This document shows positions 23,696 to 35,600 of a DNA stretch of 64,000 nucleotides, one piece after another; positions within the stretch are counted from its first letter, which is position 1, and each line of letters starts with the position of its first letter. The stretch comes from Apostichopus japonicus (taxonomy: Eukaryota; Echinodermata; Holothuroidea; Aspidochirotida; Stichopodidae). The DNA lies in the NCBI RefSeq assembly GCF_037975245.1, contig NC_092577.1:1856001-1920000 (forward strand). The letters run 5' to 3'. Under the pieces are notes generated by a model that worked only from the letters and a program-made list of their open reading frames with translations, did no database searches and was not told the DNA's origin. A program made the position numbers and the translations under genes.

Positions 23696-26600
23696 GTAAT
23701 GTTTAGCACATAGTTTAATATAATGAATGTCCAGTTACTTATAGACACCGTTGAAATTATCTATAAATTTAAGGATTTGGGAAAATAGGGACTAACATAA
23801 GCCTACGGTAGGTAGGCTAGGCTAACAAGTTACAGTGAAGTGCAAGTAAGTCACTGCCTTGCCTACCCGTTGAATGGTGTACGATGGGTTGTTATACAAT
23901 TTCAATGTTATTAAGTCACTCTAGTCTGTTTGAGAGGAGGCTGAAATTCAGTAAGGCAGTTCTGAAGGATCAGAATTTTGTTACAAATACGGTAATAGGC
24001 AATGATTCCAATTTCCTGTTTAAGAAACTGCTAGGCTGTATTATTTGCACATACTATAGCTTAGTAATTTTAGGCCCTAGGCCTAGATGCATACATGCAG
24101 AAGAGAGAAGTCAAATATCAAATTGTAATTGAACTAAAGAACCTGGATCAAGAGGAAACTGGTACCAAACATAGATTCCTAACAGATAACAACTTTATAC
24201 AACAAAGCTATTTGACAGAACTGGAAGCTGAAGAGGCAGTTTACAACTGCCAAACTATTGTACGACCCAACATGATAAATGTCAAAGCTAATTAGGCCTA
24301 TAAGAACAATGTAATAACCTGAAATGTGACTTTTGTAATGAGGAAGGAAACACTGAACATATCTTTAAGTGTGAGTACTGCATTTTAGGAACATAACAGG
24401 AGTGTACATGAAGGAACCTGAGCTTACCAAAATGAATTATCTACATAAACTCAATGAAACTGTCAACTTTTTGAAGATAATCCAAGATATAAAAAGGAGA
24501 GCTTTAATTGACTAAGCTACTGTATAGCAAAGCTAAACAGTGTAAGGAGTCTTGCAAAATTTCACAGTTTGTGCCTGATAAAACTAATCCGATTAGCAAT
24601 GCCATTCAGTGACTTTGTGGAGTGGTCTTCTTGGTTGATCTTGAACTTGTTCTCTTATAAAGTGCTGCAGTTTTGTTTATGAATATTGCTGATGTTGCAT
24701 AGCATTTTGCAATGTGATAATAGTTATATTGATGTTGTTATACCACTGCTATGAAAAGTATCGATCTGCAAGTAAGGAAATAAATTTCTTTGACTAAAAA
24801 ACTTTGATTTAAAGAAATAGTGGTAACTTGCATTGTCGTGGAAACACAAGTGATCAAAGATGAAAGTAGCGCCCCCACAATGGAGCGGGATGGAACTCAG
24901 AAAAGTGAGCATAATTATATTGTAAAAAATAAATAATGATGCTTTACCAAAATTCCTGTGATTTGATTGGCTAAATCATTTTTTATTACGGTACGCAAAC
25001 TTTGTGGGGGCTTGCGTCCTTGGGATTAAAACGTTTTTTCTCTCATAACATTAACTGAAATGCCATTCTGCCACATTTGTTGAGAATTTTATTTATATTC
25101 TTTTTGAAGGTAAAAAAGAAATCTAAACAATTACTCAAACTTCCTAAACTATCAACTATTGATGGAATAAACACTTGCAATTTATAACAAAATAGGCAGG
25201 AAGTAGAAAACCACCTGGTGGACAACGTGGGGGTCCATCTATTTTGTGGGGTGGGGGTGGGAAAAAAACAAGTGTGGCAGGACATAAATTGATACTGTAG
25301 AAACAAGTCGCTCTTAATGTTGACGTTGAGTCTTTGTGCAGGTTACATTATTCAACTATTCAAGCTTAACATGATGGTTTTGCTTTGGTTCTAAATGTTT
25401 GCAAAGATTTCTCACCGCCACTTACTGTAAGTTTTAGATCTGATTTAATGGCTGAGTTAAGATAAAGTGACCATATTTCTTCTAGGAAATCTGGGGACAT
25501 GGTATTGTGGTTAACCCCTTTATGTTAAACATACAGTAAACAGCATGTTTAAAGGAGGGCTGGAAGTTTTGAGGACCGTCTTACATGTTTTGAGGAACAG
25601 TGCTAATGTTTCAATGCATCTTCTAGTGGCTGAAGTTGATTTCATATCAAAAAAGCTGAAAAGTATCTGTTTACTTAGAAAAACTGAGAACACTGTTTAA
25701 TAATAATAATAAAAATAATACTAATACTAATAATAATAATAATAATATTGAGGATTTATAAATCGCAGACATATCCACGGATAACTGTGCTCAAGGTGCA
25801 TAACAATATTACCCTGGTCAACGATAACCTGTCAAACATAGAGACAAATCCCTCTACATGGCATTAGCTAAACAGCGCCCAACTGACAGTTTATCTCTCA
25901 GGTCCCTATTTAAACACCCACCTGGGTGAAGAGAGGCAACGGAGATAAAGTGACTTGCCCATGGACACAACGTAATTATCTGGCAAACACTCCAGCAATC
26001 CTTAAATCAAAAGTCCACTGCCTTAACCACTTGACCACAATGCTCTCAATGATATACTCTTAATATACTTTTGGCTGTTTGGAGCCTGAGTGAGACCAGC
26101 GACTTACAATGATATTCTGGGGATGGATGTGTTTGCTGAGCACTCATCCTCATAGCATTTTGTCTTACAAAGATACATGCATGCACAGAGGAAAAGAATA
26201 TTTCTACCAAAAAAATATGCAGTTTGGTGAAATGCTACTATAAATGCAGAGAACTTTGACAGCTAAGCAAACATCCCAAATGTATTGATCAGGTTTCAAA
26301 GATAAATCAACGAAAAGATTATACTAGCCTAAGTGAAAGTGATTACGTGCATACTGAAAAGAGAACAAATATTACTGTAGATAATGTGTGATGGTATCTT
26401 TTCCTTTACGTTTCAATATACCACTGATGTTGTTCATGGATGAAATACTATATGTCACTTAATGACTGAAAATGACAGTGATAGTTGTTATAACCAACGG
26501 AAACAGTGAAAAAAACAGTAAAATTCTGAAAGATTTTTTTTTAAATGTTTATCATTATAAGAGCTAGACCACACCTACAGTACTGTAGATGTGAGTTCAG

Positions 26601-29600
26601 TAATGAATATGCAACACTAAAAAGGGACAGTCACCGGTGTAACACATGCATACTACTCAAGGTTTTAAGTTTGAGATTCCAAATTTGAGTTATAATGTTG
26701 AATTGGAAGCCACCTGACATAAAGTTGTTACTCCATAAGCCCTCCTCCCGCATTCATGTTAGCTAATAGCGTCATGCAATAAGTAACTGCCTCATGACCT
26801 GTACTTAATAATAATAATAATATAATAAATGAGACTTATATAGTGCCAAATCAGTAAACAAAAGTTACTGCTCAAAGCGCTTTACAAAGAAAGTAAATTA
26901 ATTTACAAAAGAACAAGTGAAAAAATGGGTCTTAAGAAGACATTTGAAAGTCGAAAGTTTATAGCATGTCCGAATGTGATCTGGTAACTTGTTACAACAT
27001 ACCAAGTGTAGTATTATGTGGGACCATAGGCTACAGTAGGTTTTGTACACTTATAAGTACTGTTGTCACTAGTCTGCTAGTCGCATCGACAATCAGCTGT
27101 TCTACGAGTAAGGAGAGCTTAGTTGAGCACTACTGAATATGCATTAATAAGAGTTCATTTTCTCATTGGCTTGTTTAAATCAAGAGGCTCAGTGTAACAG
27201 AATACATGAATGAAATCAGTCTTCAGCAGATAAATGTTTTGATACTTTTGATCATTACTTTCTTTTAATTAGTGAAACTGTTTTTGGCAAAATTAACTTG
27301 ATGAAACCTCATCTTTCATGGTTTGTCAGATAGCTTAAAAGAAGTATTATTCTTTGAAAATGAACAGTTGATTGTATTTCCTTTTTTCAAAGGCACAGAA
27401 TCAGTTGAAGCTTTTGGAGAGCTTTTACCAGACCCTCCCCCTATTGTAATCCAACTTCCTGGTTAAGCCAGTTACAGTTTATTAGGTCAAATTCAATCAA
27501 CCATATCTCAAGTTAGGGGCGGCAAGACTGTTTTCAATGGAAGCAGATCACTTCGCCCAACAACCATTTCGCCCAACTGCCATTTCGCCCAACCAGCCTG
27601 GTCATTTCGCCCAACCAGCCTGGTCATTTCGCCCAACCAGCCTGGTCATTTCGCCCAACCAGCCTGGTCATTTCGCCCAACCTTGATTAAATAGGATACT
27701 GTACTGTACTTCAGAAGGAAACTTTCGGGAGTTGTTAACGTTACAGGATATGAACCTAGGATGGATCAGTGTGTTAGGGGTTAGATTTGATAGCAAACGT
27801 TCGAATATTAAGGAAACTGAAGTCCTTTACTTTGTATAACTTTAGTAAGGAAATGTTCAGGAATTTTTAACGTTACGGGATACGAACCGAGTATTAAGGG
27901 AACTTGAAGTCGTGGTTAAAAAAAATTGAACTAGCTAAATAGAAACGGTTATATTATTCCACACCAATTCCCCTTTGTTTGTATAATAATATAACTTCCA
28001 ATAAAATAAACCAAATTGAACTAGTGGAATAGAACAAGTAATATTATTCTGACTGGATATAAGTAAAAATAAGGTTGGGCGAAATGACCAACACGGTTGG
28101 GCGAAATGACCATGCTGGTTGGGCGAAATGACCAGGCCGGTTGGGCGAAATGACCAGGCCGGTTGGGCGAAATGACCAGGCTGGTTGGGTGAAATGACCA
28201 GGCTGGTTGGGCGAAATGACCAGGCTGGTTGGGCGAAATGACCAGGCTGGTTGGGCGAAATGGCAGTTGGGCAAAATGGTTGTTAGGCGAAGTGACTAGA
28301 AAGCTTTTCAATTAACAGTGTTAAATATTGTTCTCTTCAAGATAGGTTTGGCATTGCAGGAAGTCCTTCTAAATATGATGGTCAAATGCCCACTGCCAAA
28401 AGCCTGAAGTTATCTTCTTATACAGTTATGGAAATATGGAAGACCTGCAATTGCATTAAAATAATTACTGTTGTACACAGAATAAATCAGACACAGTAAC
28501 TGTACATTTCCTATACATGACGCTCTACCATCTAGGTGTGTTCAACAACTAAACTAGAAAGAATTAAAATACAGTAAGTTAAGGTCTTAATTTGAGTTGA
28601 ACATACATCAAAGTCAGAAAACCCCAGAAAACTCACAAATTGAAGCTTGGATGAACTTTAAACTTGATATGCACAGTAGATCCATATTATTATTTATCGC
28701 AATGACCCTGTCAAAATAAGTGGAGGTCGAAGGTCGGTCGAGGTATACGGAAGGCCCAAGTCTGAACACTTTGCAAGCACGACGTCAACACCGAAAGTAA
28801 AGCTTGGATGTATTTTCAAACTCTTGATTTGGATCCACGTTATTGAGTATAAGAACTCCTAATATTTTAACTCAGAACACGTTGTTATAACGATAACTTT
28901 AAAAGGATAAAACGTTGTTGCACTTCATACTTGGTATGAAAGTTTCACCTAAGTATGAACTATGAAGTATTTAAGAACCTTGTTTGCACTTTACATTGAA
29001 TATTCTCATAGAAAACTTTGGCAAGGAATCACTAAACCCGGTGTCTTTCTGGTTGTGGTTATGATTATAGTTACTTTTAAGAAACAAATTAGCAGGAAAC
29101 CAAAATGAAATAAAAAAAAAAAAGACATTGAGGACGCTTGCATAGAGTGTAGAAGGAAATTCTTTTGACAAGATAACTTGTAAGTGTACTGTATTGTACA
29201 TAGGGAATTTTACACTCAACACCGCACGGCTGGCCTATTGTTCTGGATATTTGTATTGAACTCCCATGCTGACACGGTTTCCACAATGGAACTGAGACAA
29301 TAGGGTATTCCTTGTGAGAGTGTACTGTAGGTATTAGAAAGTCAAACAGACTAGTGTTGCTCAGAATTCTAATGACTAATTCATTAGTTTACAAACTCTG
29401 CACAAACTGTATAGTACAGTGTTAATAGGGAACTGTAGTAACAATGAAGGACAACATTGGACATACACATCTATTTCTGAATTTCAATGCCTAATGGAGT
29501 GTGGTATGGTGGGGGGTGGTTGAATGTTCCTCCACAGCAATTAGTTACACTGTATGGTACAGTAAGTTGGGCAAGCTGAAAATATGTCTAAAAGACAAAC

Positions 29601-32600
29601 TGATTAACAAAACAGACTGATAACAGTGTGTAATGTACTGTATGCTGGTTTGGCATGGTTTCTTCAGTATCCACTGGAAAACACTGTACAAATAATGAAT
29701 CTAGGTATACAGTACTCTTTCCAACATGGACAGTTTGATTTATATTGTCGTTTGCTCTCAATACAGTACATCTGTTTTTTACCCCCTTTGTTGTTATTAT
29801 ACTCAATCTGCTTATAAATAGTGGATGCTTTGAAATGACTAGTTCTCAATTAAGAAGAATTTAGAGTTTGCATGGCCCTAAAGACAAATCAAAACTACAG
29901 AATGAAATATTTCCTGAAAAGGTTAAAAGGGTGGTATTGAAGAACTTGGCATGCATAGACTCTGGATGTGTGACCAGATAAATTTACAGGTGACATTGCA
30001 AGAGTCCTACCTGTAAGGTGTTAGATACTGTATATGTCACAGGGGTTCTACTCGTAATGCGTAAGGTTGGCCTGTAATATACATTTTTTTAGTAGTCGAA
30101 TGAGGACTTCATTTCAGAATACGATAAAAAATATGTGTGTTCCTGATATGTCATCTGCCTTGCAAGCATTTATTTTCATTAAAAATATATATCCATTTTT
30201 TCGTTTTATTCAAAACCAGTTTATGTTACCCCTATCAACATAATGGTACTATCCAACCTCAAGACACATGGACCATTGTATAGGGGGTTAACAATTTCTG
30301 TATCAAACAGAAAATACTGTATTTTAACAACCCAGAAGTCCAAATACATTCATGTCTGGGTTATGAATTATAAAACGATAATAAAGTGAATAAAATCTGC
30401 AGGAAAGTGCACAGCTAACTTCATTAACTACAGTATGAATTATGAAATGCAACAGACCTGTGTTATATTAATGTTTAAGTCTGTAACTTGAGACCTGTTT
30501 GTGGTCTGTGTACCTGTATACAGTGGTGTATTTGATGTTCACATACTGTTGTGTACATAGATGTATCCATTGCTCTGTATTATAACAGTACATACATAGT
30601 ACAATATTTTTCTCTGAATCCATGGAAGCTTAATATAGGCCATCAGCTGAAGCTCAAAATGTGGCTGTAAAATCAGTTTCGTTCCAGCAACAACGGGTCT
30701 AGACTTTTAATGCATTTTTGGGTAGTTTAATGCATCACAAACATTATATCAAAAGTTCTCCAAAAAATTTCCTGCAGTATTTTTGTAAGAAACCCTTGAA
30801 ATTGGGTATGTTATGTAGACATTACGTGCTACGATGCTATGTATTAGGAACACATGTGCTAACGTTAGATTTGGTACAGTGGTGCATACATACCACTCTT
30901 TTCTTATATGTTAAATTACGACTGATATATTTTTTTTGTAAAATAGTTGGGTCAGGGTTACAAGAATGGTGGAAGGGGATTCTGGTCTAAGGGTCAGTGA
31001 GGGTTGTTTTCAGGCATTACAAGTTGTGCCCCCCCCCCCTCCATTTCCGCCAAAATGGTAAAAAATCACATTTTCAACTTTGAAATATGAAATACAATTT
31101 TTGCACATTATAACTTAAGGGTTTTAATTATAAAAATGTACCACTTTTAATAAACTCAGATATAATGCTTTGTAATAAATCAAATATTTTTAGATTTTCC
31201 CCCTATGTTATGAATGCATTTCGTCTGTGCATGTATGCGTAAATATACACATATAATGAAAAGTTCCTCTCCATAATTGTTACACTCCCCATCCAAACTG
31301 TTTTACAAATGCGACCCCCTCCCCCTCTACTTTACATGTAGCTAAATCCCTAGTTACAATGAGATGTACCAATGCCCCAAGACCAGTGAGCTATTTCTTT
31401 TGTATAAATCAATATATAAGTTGGCACACTAAGACGTCATGGCATATCGTAGATGTGAAATAAAGTTATAGTCGGTATATATCCGTTACCTTAGTACTCT
31501 TTCTACAGTCTTCTGCAAAACTAGGTACTTTCTACTTGTTACTGAAACAACATGTTTATAATTCGTATTCCTGCAAAAAGAGTTTCCAAGGGAGTTAACG
31601 TATAAAAGAAAAGATCGACAAGGTTTCGAATGGTATTTTGAATAATAATAGTTGTATATTCTACAAATAATATGAATAATAAAGGTGAATGGTACAAATA
31701 AGTGAATAACAAAGACAGTTAACTTAAGCCCCAGATAGAAAGAAATAATGTATCTATTAAGACTGGGTCGATACACTCAATGGTGTAGTAGAGCTGGGCC
31801 TTTGCGATGATTCAAGATACAGGTTCTTCATCAAAAGGCGCGGCGCGGAATTAATAAGTGATTAAAAGTTCATCCAAGGACAGTTGTACTAGTCTTAACA
31901 GTATCCACTTCAATTCACTGCATGGAAGTCAGATATGGTATGGAAAAGGGAAAGTCTATTCTGTAGTAGAGGTGAAGATAATTAGATGAAATAAAAGTCA
32001 CTAAAGACTTGAATATCCTTCAGTCAAAACTTGAACAGATGCACAGAACATATTAACAATATGAATAAAACAGGTAACGAAATGTTACGGCAAACAATAA
32101 AGAACCGTGATATTGGAACAGGGTCAGGGGCGATGGTTCCCCAACAACAGTATATAAACCTTTGACTGGTTTCAGGACGCGTTATTTGCGTCATCGTCAT
32201 CAGTAAATGTAGTTGTGAATATGCAAGAGGTAAAGCATGCCCATAACACCCTCCTCCCCCCTCCCCTCCCCTCTCAAAAAAAGTGTGATTTGAAGAAAAT
32301 GTGGATATTTATCAAAGGTGTCTGGTAGGTAGGGTAATCTTCGTAAAACTACTAATAGCTAAAATGAATGAATAAGATCATGTTTTCTGGTTCCTTTAAA
32401 CTCTGGGGAACAAAATAATGACAACATGACTTTGAAAAAGTTAACCCTCTTCACAAACTTCAAACTTGATTAAAATTTCAGACTAAGATATCAAGATTTA
32501 ACACCATCACAGTTCATCCTCCAAATCATCTTCCCCTGCATCAACAATCTCAACATCTTCTTGGAAGTTGCTGCAATTTCTATATTTACATAGGTCTGTA

Positions 32601-35600
32601 CACGGTAGTTGTGCATTCATTCAGGAACATCTTCCTTTAAGACATTTGCCGACTCTACAGCTACTGCTGACACACTGAAGCAAAACATCTGGGTCAGGTG
32701 GCTTTGTCATCCAAGTGATTATAAGGTCATCATTTTCAAGTTTCCATCCATGTTCCTCTGGTGAGAGTGCATCAATCCTTTGCTGCAATGCCCTACTGTG
32801 AATAGCAGCCTGGTTGGTGCAGCGCTTAACATGCTGGATCAGAGCATCTTTTGTTGGTGGTAAACTCTGCTCTGAGGAGGAGATGAACAGAACACCTTGT
32901 ACCATGAAATTCGATATTTTTGAGTCTCACATTTTATGATGGGGTACCAATATAATTACAATTCAGCTAGAAATATGTTGCAAATTACTTTAATTATTTC
33001 AATGGAAAGATTAACCTGATATTGCATCTCAAAGCGTTTAGAGAATTTTTTAATTTTCCTTGGGGGAGGACCCCCATATTCCAAAAATTCCTAGATCCAC
33101 CCCTGAACACTCAATGAACCACACATTGGAGAGAGAGTACTTTACCTTTCAAGATCTGTATGTCTTCCTTGTCAAGAATTGTATCTAGTTTCTTCAACAT
33201 AGAGAGTGGTACCTCACTTCAATGGCAACACGGTCTTTTCCTCTAATATTCATAAAATCTGGGCTCATCTTTTTTCCGCTCTGCTGCTTGTCGAAGCAAT
33301 ACCTTTATAAAATGAAATAAAAAAAGCAAATTGTTTTGCATTTTCTGTTGATCAAAATGTAAGTTTGAACAAATAAGAACTAAGACAATTTTATTTATAT
33401 ACCATGTGATCTGCTCATCTTCTATGGACAAACAAAGACACATTCAAATTTTGCAAACCAGTGTCATGCAAAAAGAATTAAAACAGGCTTTTTTTTTGAC
33501 AGTACAGTACATTATCTCTTAATGTTATGGTTTAAATTATACAATGGTAGATTATATCTGTTACTAATAATAAAGGAGACAGATACTTGTTCATTTTGGT
33601 AAAGCTAGACAGGCTGACCATAAGACCTTGCAAACCTAACCTTATTGCACTTTTGTTACACTTATTTTTCTAACTAATATAATATCTCTATCATTCAAAT
33701 AAAGGGCCACAGTAAGAAAACTATGAAGCCTGTATTTAACACTTAGGCTAGTGCCCAGATGGAGAATTTGAAACAAATTTCCGTTCCTACCACCATATAA
33801 CAAAACAAATCAGATGACCATGCCACTAATTATATTATGTTCAGGTCCAACACTGTGCCCTTTGACTTGGATTATATCCCTTAAGAGCTACTGATCTTGC
33901 ATTATGCAACTTCTCTTAACACTTCAACTATGCCACAGAAGTACAAGTAGAGTCGTGTAGTATGCTTAGGCTTACCTCCATCGAAAGTCTCTGCCTGCTG
34001 CAGCTTGTCCCGTTTGCAACGCCTAGTAATGTATTGTTTCTTTTCCCACATATAATAAATTGAACAGGCAATACACCAGAGCTTCTGCTTGGTTTCCTCG
34101 ATCTTTTCCGTCAATTCTTCGTTTAAAATCATATGGGGTCTCCTCTGGAACTGTCCGTTTTCTTGCAGCAATGTGCTTGCTATCAATGAACCGCCTGTAA
34201 CACTTATAGTGGAACCCCATCATACTATGCTGTTGAACACACGCTTGATCGTAGTAGGCCATGGAGTAATCAGTAGTACGGCGATATCACTGTCTCCGCC
34301 GCTGAGATTAAGCCAATCTTTAGCGCAGGAAGTAACTTTAGTCCATCGTTTATTCGTCAATGCCTTGAATGCTTCAAATTTTACAGATTCAATGTGCACT
34401 GAGCACTGTAGATTTCCGTGTGTCGGAGACTGACTAGCGCCCGTGGTAGCCGCCATGTTTGTTGTTTTCTACAAAGATTGCACACAGAACTCATGGCTCA
34501 TTGGACAATTCATATCACATGGTACAGATATCTCACTGGCGCACAACTTTTGAACGTAAAACGGCAAGTTTCTTAACATTCGCAATAAAAAATATAGTTT
34601 GATCTTTCGAGCGGAATTGCAAAAAAACTGCAGGAAAGTACATGGAGAACTTTTGGATCATTAATCTTAATTAATTTATGTATTCAATGCTGTAGAGAAA
34701 TTTTAGACCCGCAGTTGCTGGAACGAAACAAGCGAATTTCGACCTTCAGCTGATGGCCTAATATGAAGGCTTTTAGATTTAAAACCATTGTTTTTTATCC
34801 ATTCTATTATCCTTATTTACTCTTTAGTATACTGTCTTGATAAACCACAATTGTGGTCACAATGGTTGGCTAACTGTTGAAAAATCGTTTCATTATTATT
34901 GGACATAAGTTTCTGTAATAAATCTGACTGAATAATTTTTTACTTCCTGCTTGAATTCTACAGGTACACATTTATGTCAACAAAGTTGGACCGTACTACA
35001 ACCCTCACGAGACATACCATTATTATCAACTGCCCGTCTGCAGACCAGACACGGTAAGTGAGGGCGTAGTGGTCAAGTGGTCAAGGCAGTGGACCTGTGA
35101 TCTAAGGATTACAGGTTCGAGTCCCGGCCAGATCGTTGCGTTGTGTCCTTGGGCAAGGCCCTTTATCTCCATTGCCTCTCTTACCCAGGTGTATAAATGG
35201 GGACTTGCGAGGTGACTTGTAAATATAGTTGCGTGCGTCGGTTTGTGGCTGCACCCTATGGGAAGTCCCTCGGGGGACACATGGTTGTGGTGCACTGTGG
35301 TGCCCCAGGAGAGATTGTTTGAATTGTGCACACTTTGGTGTGTAGGTGTGAAAAGTTACCAATGACCAGGGTTAAGTTGTAAAGTGGTGTGAGAGGGCCT
35401 TGGCCCTGAACAAGACTGTAAACCTAAAATTATAAAAATTATGATTTGGCGAATAAAAAATGCACTACGCTAGACATTTTGGCGAGTGACTGGTGGGAGA
35501 GTCAAACGCCAATATTAGCGAGACTATCGTTAGAAACATTTCACAGAATGATGACAGCAGTACCATGGCAACTTGAAGCAAGTTTAAGATGTAAACTAAT

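Larger units (their letters stand above)
30631..34764. mobile_element. ~4.1 kb element with long TIRs carrying a decayed gene
   Basis: The left end from 30638 (GGCCATCAGCTGAAG..) is inverted at the right end (..CTTCAGCTGATGGCC, ending 34758). Matching blocks continue inward: TTTCGTTCCAGCAAC, CGGGTCTA, then AAAAGTTCTCC and TTTCCTGCAG, so the TIRs span about 150 bp with indels. TAATAT flanks both ends (30631-30636 and 34759-34764) as a candidate 6-bp duplication. The only gene inside is the decayed - strand cysteine-rich gene reading inward from the right TIR. The superfamily is not recognised. The left half contains a possible Penelope-like segment (about 31790-32230). Confidence 0.78.

Noticed and set aside
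28021..28311. Proline-rich 96- and 76-codon minus-strand frames
   Set aside because: They read through the right arm of the fold-back repeat array; no homology or splice signals.
35060..35130. A functional tRNA gene
   Set aside because: Box A and B are good, but the body continues as a SINE shared with 25757-26046, and the tRNA cloverleaf is not complete.
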